This document shows, one piece after another, positions 17,917 to 26,975 of a DNA stretch of 64,000 nucleotides; the first letter of the stretch is position 1; each line of letters opens with the position of its first letter. Source of the stretch: Melioribacteraceae bacterium (GTDB lineage Bacteria > Bacteroidota > Ignavibacteria > Ignavibacteriales > Melioribacteraceae); NCBI GenBank assembly GCA_016342755.1, contig JAEINS010000017.1:1-64000 (forward strand). Direction: 5' to 3'. The notes below the pieces were generated by a model. The model made no database searches. It had not been told where the DNA came from and saw only the letters and a list, made by a program, of their open reading frames with translations. Position numbers and translations under genes: made by a program.

Positions 17917-18726
17917 ATGAAGTTATATTCTCAAATTGCAATTATCTTTATGCTTATTTTTCAAATAAACAGTTATTCACAAGAGAATAAAAGTATTCAT
18001 GAAAAATTGTTAGATGACGGAATAATTTTTCTTAATGATGCTGGTTCTTATTTTACATATCCCCTAAGAATGAGCGGGAGAGAATGGCTTGGTGTTGGAT
18101 CTGTTACTTTGGGAACATACGGACTGATGCACCTTGACAATAAAATGCATGACGCTATTGGGCGAAATACAATAAAAACTTTAAATGATGATCTCTGGGA
18201 TATTCCAACATATTATGGCTTTATTAAGTATGCAAACTTAGCCGCAATTTCAACATACACGGTAGGAATTGTTTCGGGTAAAGATGAAGTAAGAAAAGTG
18301 GGCAGAATGTTATTTCAGAGTTTATCATATTCAGGAATAACTGTTATGTTTTTCCGAACTATATTTGGAAGAGACAGACCAGAAACAAATAAAGGCTCTT
18401 GGGAATTTAGAGGACTATCTTTCAATAGCAATTTACCATCATTTCCATCCGGACATTGTACGGTAGCATTTGCCTTTTCAACAGTTCTGGCTGAATATTT
18501 TGATACAAAATGGTCCAGAATTTTCTTCTACGGTTTTGCTTCACTTACAGCCTACGCTAGAGTTTTAAATAATCAGCACTGGTTCTCTGATGTTGTTATT
18601 GGATCATTAGTTGGTATGAGCGGCGGAATGTTTGTTATAAATCAGCAAAATGTAAGGGAAAAGAAAAACAAATTAAGCATTACGCCAACATTTAACGGGT
18701 TGCATTTATCATATCGTTTGGATTAA
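17917..18726 (+). CDS. PAP2-family membrane-associated phosphatase
   Basis: The 269-residue protein has a signal peptide or N-terminal anchor (first 22 residues, ending NSYSQ) and the three PAP2 motifs: FGRDRPE near residue 150 (KX6RP-like block), SFPSGHCTVAFA near 175 and ARVLNNQHWFSDVVIG near 216-231 with the catalytic His. It should hydrolyse phosphatidic acid, undecaprenyl pyrophosphate or a similar lipid phosphate at the envelope. It sits alone between two divergent or convergent neighbours, with a shared terminator past its stop. The exact substrate is not predictable. Confidence 0.9.
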   Translation: MKLYSQIAIIFMLIFQINSYSQENKSIHEKLLDDGIIFLNDAGSYFTYPLRMSGREWLGVGSVTLGTYGLMHLDNKMHDAIGRNTIKTLNDDLWDIPTYYGFIKYANLAAISTYTVGIVSGKDEVRKVGRMLFQSLSYSGITVMFFRTIFGRDRPETNKGSWEFRGLSFNSNLPSFPSGHCTVAFAFSTVLAEYFDTKWSRIFFYGFASLTAYARVLNNQHWFSDVVIGSLVGMSGGMFVINQQNVREKKNKLSITPTFNGLHLSYRLD

Positions 18727-18780
18727 AATATGGTTCAATATAACCTCCATTTTTTGCTGAGTTCAATTTTAAAAGAAAAA

Positions 18781-18806
18781 AAGCCCCATCTTTCGATGAG
18801 GCTTTT
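18781..18806. terminator. Bidirectional terminator between PAP2 and TonB receptor genes
   Basis: Stem AAGCC-C-CATC with GATG-A-GGCTT around loop TTTC, one mismatch. On the minus strand it is followed by a run of seven T, which fits termination of the TonB receptor gene. On the plus strand four T follow, which fits the PAP2 gene. Confidence 0.8.
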
Positions 18807-18827
18807 CAATAATCTATAAGCTAAAAA

Positions 18828-21500
18828 TTAGTAGCTTAATCTTACACCAAAGTTTATGTTTCTTGGTAAACCAAAGTAAACTTCAGCATCATCAGCATCA
18901 TGATCTTTATCAAAACTATTATAAGGACTATTATCCGTAGCATCTGATATATAAACTTCATCAAATACGTTAAATACATGACCAAATACTTGAAGGCCAA
19001 CACCATACAATTTAACAGGAATATCATAAGACATATGAAGATCTGCAACAGTATGAGAAGGAATTTTCCATGGCTGAATTTCAGCATCAGCTTGATTTGT
19101 TCTATCAAACGGATCCCAAGCAGCATAATGAGACCTATATGTATGAACAACTAGAGCAACACTTGCCCCTTTAATAGGCATAACTGTTGCAGTAAATGTT
19201 AAACCAGCCTGAGGCATGTCACCAACTTTGATATTTTTTACATAAGCTTGAAATTCTTGATCAGCATTACCATTACCAGAATAATCTTTAAAAACTGCAT
19301 CAACATCATCTGTTAAATACCAGTCACCTAACCATGCAGAAGCATCAAGTCTAAATTGTTTTATTGGTAAGAAAGACATACTGAATTCCCAACCCTTGTT
19401 TAATTGATCTATTCCAGAAATAAGAACTAAACCTTCATCATCTTCGTTGATTCTGGAAGGGACTGTTGTTGCTCTATCTTCCCATTTTGTATGGTAGTAA
19501 GCAATAGTTGCAGCAAAGTTATTTGTATTAAATTGAAGTCCACCTTCGAAAGAAGTAAAGATCTCATTATCCACTTCTGTAAAAACATCACCAGTTCTAT
19601 CATTGATTGTATTATCAAATATTGGAACTGAAGCTACATAACCACCATTTCCATATACCATTAAATTTTCATTAATTCTGTAGCTCGCACCACCTTTAAA
19701 CTGATAACCGGAGAAATTATCTGTTTCAGCTTCTAATTCTCCACCGTCAGCACCTTTTTTGAAGTGATTTGTGTAACCATATTTTTTAGTATTCCAGCCA
19801 ACCATTCCAAATGCAGATACTTTTTCATCTGTATATTCTGCTTGTGCAAAAGTACCGATCCAGTCAATTTTATTGGTAAAATCATAATCCATTCTGTCAC
19901 CCAATACTTTTTTATATTGAGCTTCAGTATCAAATTCATTACCGTCAAAAGAATAGAATGCACCGCCTAAAAGATCTCTAACTTCACGATAGTGATCAAC
20001 TTCACCAGTTCTCCAATCAATACCAACTGTAGCATTCAAGTTATCATTAATTTTATAGATAGCTTTTGAAATTGCACCAATTGCCCATTGTTCGTTTACA
20101 CTATTTCTTAAAATACCTCTAGAACCACCATCTCCATTAGCTATATTTTTAGCAATAGATCCGTCGAAGTCTAAAACTCTTTGTCTTAGAGAATAATCCC
20201 AAGCCATAGAACCAAAAGTACCAGAACCACCACCAACACCACCTGAATAATATGCTGTTGTATATAAACTTAATTTAGAAGAAAGTTTAGAATACCAGTT
20301 TAAGTTTACTTGTGGTTTATGGTAATAGTTTTCTCTTTCGTTCATGAAATTTTCATCATAACGTTCATGAGTTGAACCATTCCAATATTGCTCACCACTA
20401 TAATCTGTAGTTAAAGTATTCCAGTTACAGTTATATTTTAAACCTTGCTCAGCAAATCTTGGATCAGCTAACGCATCTTTTGAATATGTTTTAAGACCTC
20501 TTGCAAAATCATGACTAAAAGCACCGATATTCAATCTGTAACTTCTTTGTCCGTGACGCTGAGGAGCACCGAGAGCATATAATTCAATACGGTTATCATC
20601 ATTAAGATTATAAGCAGCACCAAAGTAGTAAGACCATGAATCAGTCCATGCACCGTCAATTAGTCCATCACCAGTTTTTCTAACAACAGTAGTATTAAAA
20701 GCCCACTTACCGTCAATTAAACCAGAAGCAGCTGATAAACTTGATTTAAGAAAACTTGCATCACCAAATTCTTGTTTGAAATGAATTCCAAAATTTTGAG
20801 AAGTTGGCTCAGAAACTAAGTTCATAGATCCACCAATAGAAGGTGTAGATAATGTAGTTGCACTAAGACCTCTTTGTAACTGAAGAGAACCAGCAGCATC
20901 ACCAACACCATCCCAGTTAGACCAATAAACCCATCCCCACTCCATATCATTTACAGGAACACCATTAATCATAACAGCAACGTTTCTTTGATCAAATCCA
21001 CGAACGTTAACACGACCGTCACCAGCACCGCCGCCGCCAAGAGTAGCATAAGTAGAAGGCGCAGTATTTAATAACATAGGAATGTCACGTGAACCAAGCA
21101 TTTGTTCCATTTCTTTTTTATCAATATTTGTAAATGCAACTGGAGTTTCACGTTCTTTAGCACGGTCAGCTAAAACAGTAACATTTAATGAAAATTGATA
21201 ATCAGATAATTCAAAATCTAATTCCATATTATTAGTTACGTTAACCTCAACTTCTTGTTTTTCGTAACCGATATAACTACATACGATAGTATATTCACCA
21301 TCTTCAACAGGGATTGAATACTTACCGTCGACATCAGAAGCAGCACCAGTAGTTGTCCCCTTAACAAAAACGTTAGCACCAACAAGATTTTCACCAGTTT
21401 CAGAACTTTTCACAACACCTGATACTGTATAGGTTTGTGCAAAGACTGATGCTGTGGTAAAAAGCAGCATTACAGTCAAAAATTTGTAAAATCTTGACAT
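18828..21500 (-). CDS. TonB-dependent outer-membrane receptor
   Basis: The 890-residue receptor has a signal peptide (about 21 residues, ending SVFAQ), then a CarboxypepD-reg-like domain at about residues 25-95 (VVKSSETGENLVGANVFVKG, DVDGKYSIPV). The plug domain at about 115-235 includes VNVRGFDQRNVAVMINGVP and the GGSMN block. The rest is a 22-strand type barrel ending in NFGVRLSY with a terminal aromatic residue. It imports a ligand with energy from TonB-ExbBD. No SusD gene follows and no ligand can be assigned; the gene stands alone with its own terminator. Asn- and Trp-rich loops such as MEWGWVYWSNWDG are seen in many Bacteroidota receptors. Confidence 0.93.
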   Translation of the reverse strand: MSRFYKFLTVMLLFTTASVFAQTYTVSGVVKSSETGENLVGANVFVKGTTTGAASDVDGKYSIPVEDGEYTIVCSYIGYEKQEVEVNVTNNMELDFELSDYQFSLNVTVLADRAKERETPVAFTNIDKKEMEQMLGSRDIPMLLNTAPSTYATLGGGGAGDGRVNVRGFDQRNVAVMINGVPVNDMEWGWVYWSNWDGVGDAAGSLQLQRGLSATTLSTPSIGGSMNLVSEPTSQNFGIHFKQEFGDASFLKSSLSAASGLIDGKWAFNTTVVRKTGDGLIDGAWTDSWSYYFGAAYNLNDDNRIELYALGAPQRHGQRSYRLNIGAFSHDFARGLKTYSKDALADPRFAEQGLKYNCNWNTLTTDYSGEQYWNGSTHERYDENFMNERENYYHKPQVNLNWYSKLSSKLSLYTTAYYSGGVGGGSGTFGSMAWDYSLRQRVLDFDGSIAKNIANGDGGSRGILRNSVNEQWAIGAISKAIYKINDNLNATVGIDWRTGEVDHYREVRDLLGGAFYSFDGNEFDTEAQYKKVLGDRMDYDFTNKIDWIGTFAQAEYTDEKVSAFGMVGWNTKKYGYTNHFKKGADGGELEAETDNFSGYQFKGGASYRINENLMVYGNGGYVASVPIFDNTINDRTGDVFTEVDNEIFTSFEGGLQFNTNNFAATIAYYHTKWEDRATTVPSRINEDDEGLVLISGIDQLNKGWEFSMSFLPIKQFRLDASAWLGDWYLTDDVDAVFKDYSGNGNADQEFQAYVKNIKVGDMPQAGLTFTATVMPIKGASVALVVHTYRSHYAAWDPFDRTNQADAEIQPWKIPSHTVADLHMSYDIPVKLYGVGLQVFGHVFNVFDEVYISDATDNSPYNSFDKDHDADDAEVYFGLPRNINFGVRLSY

Positions 21501-21939
21501 TTAGTTTTCCTTTAGATTGTTAATAGATATAGTTAATTAAGAACTTTATTTTTGCCATTCACAAAATAAACAATTTTATTTAACTTCAAGTCTTGCATAT
21601 ATTAATATTAAGTTAAGTTTAATTTATATTCTCAAAATGAAAAATTACTTTAGGCACTAAATCATGTCTAAAACACTCTTTTATAGGATATAAGTTTTCT
21701 TTAGTAATAAATTTATAGGAGTTATTTTGTTGAAATGAAAAATAGTCTGAATTAAATAAAAACTTCAAGTCTTCTCCGGAACATTTAAATTAGAAAATTC
21801 CAACTATTGGCTAAAACTTAGTATAAATCTTCTCTAAAATCAATATCTCACGAAAAAAGAAATTTCAAAAATTTGAAATAATTTCTATTCAAAATAATTA
21901 TCTTTGTAAAATTTAATTTAACTAAACGGAGCTAATTGG
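21501..21939. other. AT-rich divergent intergenic region
   Basis: These 439 bases separate the TonB receptor (minus) and KdsC-like gene (plus), so promoters for both should lie here. I see one candidate promoter near 21872-21906, overlapping an inverted repeat ATTTCAAA-AA-TTTGAAAT at 21862-21879 that might be an operator. I see no gene or RNA. Confidence 0.5.
21872..21906 (+). promoter_or_regulatory. Bacteroidota-type promoter candidate for the KdsC-like gene
   Basis: TATCTTTG (21899-21906) matches the TAnnTTTG minus-7 element exactly. TTTG lies at 21872-21875, 23 nt upstream, slightly longer than the usual 19-21. The leader before the TTG start would be about 30 nt. Confidence 0.45.
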
Positions 21940-22449
21940 TTGAAAAAATTAGATGAAAGCTTAATCAATAAAATTAAAAATATAAAACTAGTAATTACTG
22001 ACATGGACGGAGTATTAACAGATGGTGGATTATATTACACTTCTGAAGGTTTAGTAATGAAAAAATTTAATGTTAAAGATGGTATGGGTACTTTACTCTT
22101 AAGAAAAGCTGATATAAAAGTTGGAATTATCTCAACAGATACAACGGAAATAATTAATAAAAGAGCAGAACGACTTAAAATGGATTTTGCCTGTACCGGG
22201 ATTTGGAACAAAGCTGAAAAGATGCTGGAACTCTGTGAGGAATATAAAATTACTCCAGATCAAGTTGCTTTTATTGGTGATGATGTAAATGATATTGAAA
22301 TAATTGAAGCCGCAGGATTAACCTTTGCACCAAAAGATGCACTTCCTAAATTAAAAAATATGGTTGATTTAGTTTTGAAAAAAAAAGGTGGGAAAGGCTG
22401 TTTTAGAGAAATGTCTGAATTAATATTAAAATATACAAACACTAATTAG
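21940..22449 (+). CDS. kdsC: KdsC-family HAD phosphatase (KDO 8-phosphate phosphatase-like)
   Basis: The 169-residue protein is a small, capless C0-type HAD phosphatase. The nucleophile block is VITDMDGVLTDGGLYY near residues 18-33. A GIISTDTTEIINKRA block and GDDVNDIEIIEAAGLTFAP near 107-125 supply the other acidic and lysine regions. KdsC makes KDO for lipopolysaccharide; related proteins act on other sugar acids, so the substrate is likely but not proved. The start is a TTG at 21940 with GGAG 8 nt upstream. It lies 22 nt upstream of an exported transglutaminase gene and may be co-transcribed with it. Confidence 0.8.
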   Translation: MKKLDESLINKIKNIKLVITDMDGVLTDGGLYYTSEGLVMKKFNVKDGMGTLLLRKADIKVGIISTDTTEIINKRAERLKMDFACTGIWNKAEKMLELCEEYKITPDQVAFIGDDVNDIEIIEAAGLTFAPKDALPKLKNMVDLVLKKKGGKGCFREMSELILKYTNTN

Positions 22450-22471
22450 CTAAAAATAAGCTGGGGACATA

Positions 22472-23899
22472 ATGAGATTAAAACTTTTTTTGGTTACAAT
22501 CTTAATTTCGATTGCGATGAATGCACAAACAAAATATTTAGAAATTAACGAAGAAATTGAGAACGGAAACTTTTCTAACGCATGTGATTTAATTGATAAC
22601 ATAATAGCAAAAGAAAATTTGTCTGAAACAGAGATCTATGATTTAGAATTCGAAAAAGAGAGAATGAATCGTGTTCGTCTTGATTTTAGAAAAACAAGCG
22701 AAGATGTTTTAACATACCTTACTAAATATTTTCCAGATGCAGATCAAGATTTTCTTAAACAATTTGAAAAAGATAATTCTTTAGAACATATGATTATTGA
22801 TGGTGAGAAGTTTTACTTTAATCGTTCCCATCGAAATTTGTTTAGGATAAATAAAAAAGCAAAAGCAGAGAAAGAAAAAATAGATGGGGATTATGTTGAT
22901 GGACTTGATGTATTCTTAGAAAAATATATTCCTCAAGTTGTAAAAAAATCAGAGGAGCTTGCAGACTCACTTATTTCTCCCATAAAATTAAAACTAAATT
23001 ATACTTTAACCGTTGATAAAAATGTTGTTCCAGATGGCGAAGTTATTAGATGCTGGATGCCTTATCCGAGAGAAGGACACAAACGACAGACTAATATTCA
23101 ATTCCTTTCAACAAATTGCGATGAATATATTATTGCTTCGAACAAAAATCCTCAGCGAACAATATACATGGAAAAGAGAGCTATAGCTGGTGAAAAAACA
23201 CTCTTCAACTTTGAAGTCTCGTACGTTGCCTGTGCAGAATATTATGAAATAGATCCAGATAAAGTGAATGACTATAATATTAGTTCAGATGAATATAAAC
23301 TTTACACATCTGAAAGATTGCCTCATATTATGTTTTCTGATCGTATAAAAAAGATTTCAGAAAAAGTTGTTGGTGATGAGAAGAATTCATATCTGAAAGC
23401 AAAAAAGCTTTTTACATGGATTCACAATAATATTCCTTGGGCAGGTGCAAGAGAATATTCTACGATTAAAAATATTCCGGAATATAGTCTTGAAAACATG
23501 CATGGTGATTGTGGAATTAAAACACTTCTTTTTATTACACTGTGTCGCTATAATGGAATTCCAGCAAAATGGCAAAGTGGGTGGATGCTTCATCCCGGTA
23601 ATATAAATCTGCATGATTGGGGAGAAATTTATGTTGAAGGATATGGTTGGATTCCAGTTGACCAATCATTTGGAATTACAAATGTTAAAGAAGAAGAAGA
23701 AGCACAATATTTTTTCCTTGGCGGAATGGATGCTTATCGTTTAATTGTAAATGATGATTATTCACAACCTTTATTCCCAGCTAAAGTATTTCCGAGAAGT
23801 GAAACTATAGATTTCCAACGTGGCGAAGTTGAATGGAAAGGCGGAAATCTATATTTCAATAAATGGGATTATCATATGGACGTTGAATACATAGAATAA
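22472..23899 (+). CDS. Exported transglutaminase-like protein
   Basis: The 475-residue protein has a signal peptide (19 residues, ending MNAQT). Its C-terminal half carries a transglutaminase-like cysteine-protease fold with MHGDCGIKTLLFITLCRYNG (Cys near 347), HPGNINLHDWGEIYV (His near 382) and WIPVDQSFG (Asp near 396), giving a complete Cys-His-Asp triad. The N-terminal half is helical and charged, without a named domain that I recognise. Bacterial members are usually peptidases or amidases rather than cross-linkers. The SD is weak (GGGG near 22463). It follows the KdsC-like gene by 22 nt, and a perfect hairpin lies just after its stop. Confidence 0.85.
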   Translation: MRLKLFLVTILISIAMNAQTKYLEINEEIENGNFSNACDLIDNIIAKENLSETEIYDLEFEKERMNRVRLDFRKTSEDVLTYLTKYFPDADQDFLKQFEKDNSLEHMIIDGEKFYFNRSHRNLFRINKKAKAEKEKIDGDYVDGLDVFLEKYIPQVVKKSEELADSLISPIKLKLNYTLTVDKNVVPDGEVIRCWMPYPREGHKRQTNIQFLSTNCDEYIIASNKNPQRTIYMEKRAIAGEKTLFNFEVSYVACAEYYEIDPDKVNDYNISSDEYKLYTSERLPHIMFSDRIKKISEKVVGDEKNSYLKAKKLFTWIHNNIPWAGAREYSTIKNIPEYSLENMHGDCGIKTLLFITLCRYNGIPAKWQSGWMLHPGNINLHDWGEIYVEGYGWIPVDQSFGITNVKEEEEAQYFFLGGMDAYRLIVNDDYSQPLFPAKVFPRSETIDFQRGEVEWKGGNLYFNKWDYHMDVEYIE

Positions 23900-23904
23900 A
23901 TATT

Positions 23905-23939
23905 TTTATCCCAGATTGATTTAATTGATCTGGGATAAA
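23905..23939 (+). terminator. Strong hairpin past the transglutaminase gene, possible terminator
   Basis: A perfect 12-bp stem TTTATCCCAGAT/ATCTGGGATAAA with an 11-nt loop starts 6 nt after the stop codon. No T-run follows on the plus strand, so it may be a 3'-end stabiliser or a Rho-independent site of low efficiency. Confidence 0.45.
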
Positions 23940-24199
23940 CCTTAACCACTTTTGATAAATAATTCCTATCAAAAAAATATTTATTCTTTTTCCGAAAACT
24001 CATAACAAAATATTTTATCTCGTAAATTTTATCGAATATCCTTTCTTAAAAATCATTCTCAATCTAATTTGGAAAATTTTCCGAAATCTAACAATTATTA
24101 AATATCTATTCATTAAGTGTTATATCATGAATAGTATATCATTTTACAGCTCCTACAAGCTGAATATAACTTAATTTACGGAAATAGTAGAGGTTAAGT
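23940..24199. other. AT-rich intergenic region before the OmpA gene
   Basis: It is rich in A and T and holds no gene that I can support. It should contain the promoter of the OmpA-family gene, but no TAnnTTTG element stands out. Confidence 0.4.
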
Positions 24200-25273
24200 A
24201 TGAAAACAAAATTATTAGTAGTCGCATTGGGATTTATTTTACTAGCAACAACCAAAGCACAGGATGGAACCGATAGCTGGAATGTAGGATTTGGATTTAC
24301 TTATCCAAGATTAATGTCAATTAACCCAGCTTCAAATTCACTAGAAAATAACTATGGCGGATTTCTTTCCATTCAAAGAAAATTTTCTGAAAATATTGGG
24401 CTGCGTTTAAGGAGTAATTATAGTAATATGAAATCTGATTACAGATCTGCAACGGGACAATTACAAAACCATAACGTAGATTTATTTTCGATTAATCTCG
24501 ATCTATCTTATCATTTTCTACCCAACTCATTTTCATCACCATACGCACTTATTGGAATTGGAGCTATTCTATTTACCCCTGAAAATTCTCCCAAACCTAG
24601 CTATGATGATACTTTTTCATCCTTTCAATTAAATTTAGGATTAGGTGCGGAATGGGTTTTAAGCAAAGAATGGGAATTAAAAACCGAGTTTCTGTATCAT
24701 ACTCCTTCAACTAATGATATAGACGGAATTAATGATGAATTAACTGATAAGGGATTACTAGGTGGAAGCGCTGATACTTATATGGGATTTGATGTTGGTT
24801 TAAAATATTATTTTGCTCGTAATGAGCCAAAACCAGAACCTCCTGCTCCAGTTGGAATAATTGAAAAAGAACCAGAAATTAAATACGTAACGAAAGAAGT
24901 TATTGTAGAAAAACCAATTACTATTATTGAAAAAGAATGGGTTCTTGTTGGTGTAAATTTTGATTTTGATAAATCTACTATAAAATTTGAATCAAAACCA
25001 ATTTTATATTCAGCAGTTGAGTTCTTAAAAGAACATCCAAATTTAGACGTAGTCATTGAAGGTCATACAGATATTCGCGGATCAGATAAATATAATCAAG
25101 AATTGTCTGAGGCGAGAGCTGAATCTGTAAAAGCATTCTTGGTTAAACAAGGAATTGATACCAAAAGATTATCTACACAAGGATATGGCAAATCAAAACC
25201 AATCACAGATAAAAACACAAAAGAAGGTCACTATCTTAACAGAAGAATTGTCTTTAAGTTGATAAAAAAATAG
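24200..25273 (+). CDS. OmpA-family outer-membrane protein
   Basis: The 357-residue protein has a 20-residue signal peptide (ending TTKAQ). An eight-strand type barrel occupies about residues 25-208, ending with DVGLKYYFAR. A Pro/Glu-rich linker follows (PKPEPPAP, then EVIVEKPI). Residues about 248-357 form an OmpA-like peptidoglycan-binding domain with FDFDKSTIKFESKP, VVIEGHTDIRGSDKYN, LSEARAESVKAFLV and the end of NRRIVFKLIKK, which includes the conserved Asp and Arg positions. It should tether the outer membrane to the cell wall. It stands alone and ends in a strong terminator. The ATG follows GAGG. Confidence 0.93.
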   Translation: MKTKLLVVALGFILLATTKAQDGTDSWNVGFGFTYPRLMSINPASNSLENNYGGFLSIQRKFSENIGLRLRSNYSNMKSDYRSATGQLQNHNVDLFSINLDLSYHFLPNSFSSPYALIGIGAILFTPENSPKPSYDDTFSSFQLNLGLGAEWVLSKEWELKTEFLYHTPSTNDIDGINDELTDKGLLGGSADTYMGFDVGLKYYFARNEPKPEPPAPVGIIEKEPEIKYVTKEVIVEKPITIIEKEWVLVGVNFDFDKSTIKFESKPILYSAVEFLKEHPNLDVVIEGHTDIRGSDKYNQELSEARAESVKAFLVKQGIDTKRLSTQGYGKSKPITDKNTKEGHYLNRRIVFKLIKK

Positions 25274-25288
25274 TTCCTTTAGTTTTAC

Positions 25289-25329
25289 AAAGGCTGAACG
25301 AGCACTTTAAAAGTTCAGCCTTTAATTTT
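25289..25329 (+). terminator. Intrinsic terminator of the OmpA gene
   Basis: Perfect 11-bp stem AAAGGCTGAAC/GTTCAGCCTTT, loop of 13, followed by TTTAATTTT. It lies 15 nt past the stop codon. Confidence 0.85.
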
Positions 25330-25549
25330 GACTCATTAATTGAACAAAACCAAATAAACAGTTGGCTAATAATAGACTTTCAATCTTTCTAAAAATAATT
25401 TACGAAATTGCCCAGTAAATTAAAAACCTTCAAAATCATCAAATTTCAAACAAAATTCTGTCAAGAAAGTTTCGTGTATAATTTCAAAACAAATTTCCAA
25501 ATTGGATCAATTTTTGTTATTGATTTAGCAAAAATAACAAGGATTTAAA

Positions 25550-25720
25550 ATGGAATTCAACCTAACTTTCCCATTATTACTTATAATATTTTTTGCTTCA
25601 TTTTTGTTTTCGTTTTTCATATTTTCATTTTTAGCTGCATCACGATTTGGTGAAAAAACCTTTGATCATATTTGCAATGGTATCGAAGAACAAAATGTAA
25701 TGGAAAAACTCGAAAACTAA
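25550..25720 (+). CDS. Small single-span membrane protein
   Basis: A 56-residue open frame starts with ATG at 25550, with AGG 7 nt upstream. Residues about 8-33 are strongly hydrophobic (PLLLIIFFASFLFSFFIFSF), then a polar tail of about 22 residues. The next gene's ATG follows one base after its TAA, which favours a real gene translated together with it. I do not recognise a family. Confidence 0.5.
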   Translation: MEFNLTFPLLLIIFFASFLFSFFIFSFLAASRFGEKTFDHICNGIEEQNVMEKLEN

Positions 25721-25721
25721 A

Positions 25722-26222
25722 ATGTATATAAACTCAATAGATAACGCATATTATGTTGCCCAATTAAAAGCCGCAGGCTATTTGCGTTCATTAGATCCGG
25801 TTGAACCTATTGAAAAAATTTCATTTAAACCTTCAGAGAACTTAAAAATCAATAAAATTGATTCTGATAAAGATAAAGAATCAGATCAATTCTCGTCAAT
25901 AAATCCTCAATTAAATCCGGAACAACCTCTTAGTAAATTATTTGAATCCTTTCAACCCTCTTTGGACTTGGCAGCTCAACAAAAAATTTTTGATGCTAAT
26001 TCAATTAAGGGAAATGAAGATCCTACCAATAATGTAGTAGACAATAATAACGAGATAAGTGCTGAACGAAAGGGATTTATATTACATCTTCCTGAAGACC
26101 ATTATAGAAATATTGTGCAAAACAATCAGAAAAATGTTTTAGTAAACGACCAAGTAAGACTAAAGGAATTTTATACTGCAGCAAATAGAAAGCAAGGTGT
26201 CTTAGTTAATTTGGCAATATAA
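25722..26222 (+). CDS. Hypothetical protein, polar and low-complexity
   Basis: The 166-residue product has no signal peptide and no recognised domain. It is rich in Asn, Asp, Lys, Gln and Ser, with a probably disordered middle (SDKDKESDQFSS, DNNNEISAERKG). The last 50 residues look more structured (GFILHLPEDHYRNIVQ). Its ATG lies one base after the stop of the small membrane protein, so the two are likely co-translated. It converges with the gene at 26223-26606 with no gap between their stop codons. The function is unknown. Confidence 0.6.
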   Translation: MYINSIDNAYYVAQLKAAGYLRSLDPVEPIEKISFKPSENLKINKIDSDKDKESDQFSSINPQLNPEQPLSKLFESFQPSLDLAAQQKIFDANSIKGNEDPTNNVVDNNNEISAERKGFILHLPEDHYRNIVQNNQKNVLVNDQVRLKEFYTAANRKQGVLVNLAI

Positions 26223-26606
26223 CTATTTTCTCTCAAAGTATGGTTCATCTCTAAATTTATCCCAAAGCTTTGCTCCACGAATCCGATCATTCTTTAATTG
26301 ATTTACAATAAAGTGTTTTTCCTTTTTACCATCAACTTCTAAATATTCATACCCAACAATTCCCTCTTTTAATAATGTCGATAACATCTTCAAAAATTCT
26401 TCTTTTTCTCCATCAGAAAGATTGTCCATATTAAGTCTATCAGGTTTTCCAAGATTTAAAAAATCATCAATCTTTTTAAATGCATTTGCTGAATTTGATA
26501 TATTTAGAGAATCATTCTTTTCCTGATCTTTTAATTTTTCTTTATTATTAGGTTTAATAATGCCACTAAACTTAATATTACTAGTTACACCTTTTATAGA
26601 ATCCAT
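26223..26606 (-). CDS. Hypothetical protein, FlgM-like start but unassigned
   Basis: The 127-residue product begins with a polar, probably disordered segment and then NDSLNISNSANAFKKIDDF at about residues 30-48, a faint echo of the D-x-x-x-IS-x-x-A block of FlgM-type flagellar proteins. The C-terminal half is charged with a GIVGYEYLEVDGKKEKHFI segment. No domain is certain and the flagellar hint is weak. It has a good GGGAG before the ATG. It converges directly with 25722-26222. Confidence 0.6.
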   Translation of the reverse strand: MDSIKGVTSNIKFSGIIKPNNKEKLKDQEKNDSLNISNSANAFKKIDDFLNLGKPDRLNMDNLSDGEKEEFLKMLSTLLKEGIVGYEYLEVDGKKEKHFIVNQLKNDRIRGAKLWDKFRDEPYFERK

Positions 26607-26975
26607 TTTTCACTCCCAAAATCACCTTTTTACTTAAGTATCGGAAAAAACATTCTATACTTTAATGCATTTACATTATCATTTGTAACTATATGATAAA
26701 AAAATATTATTGCTATTCAATTCATAAAATATTATTTACTAATTTAATTAAACTTTCTTAATAGAAAGCTCGATAATTACTATAAAAACTAATATCTTTA
26801 ATAACCTTGTATTTGAAAATTATAAATATTAATAAAAATAATACTGCCCAATCTTCAAGAGGGAAAATACTGGCTCAAAAATTGCTTTAACTTAATGGAT
26901 TTTCCCATAAATAGTTATGGATTTTTAAGTAGACAAGATTTGAAATTTTGTACCTTTAATTAGTTGAGGTTTTTT
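26607..26975. other. AT-rich intergenic region before the repeat lipoprotein gene
   Basis: No gene or RNA is supported. TACCTTTA near 26951 resembles TAnnTTTG at seven of eight positions and may be the minus-7 element for the lipoprotein gene, but no good upstream element was found. Confidence 0.4.

Noticed and set aside
25455-25470. TTCTGTCAAGAA as another copy of the 597-618 hairpin
   Set aside because: Only one arm-like 12-nt match is present, without a second arm, so it is probably chance.
26223-26606. Assignment of the small protein as FlgM
   Set aside because: Only a short D-x-x-x-IS-x-x-A-like block matches, and the C-terminal half is unlike FlgM; no flagellar gene is nearby.
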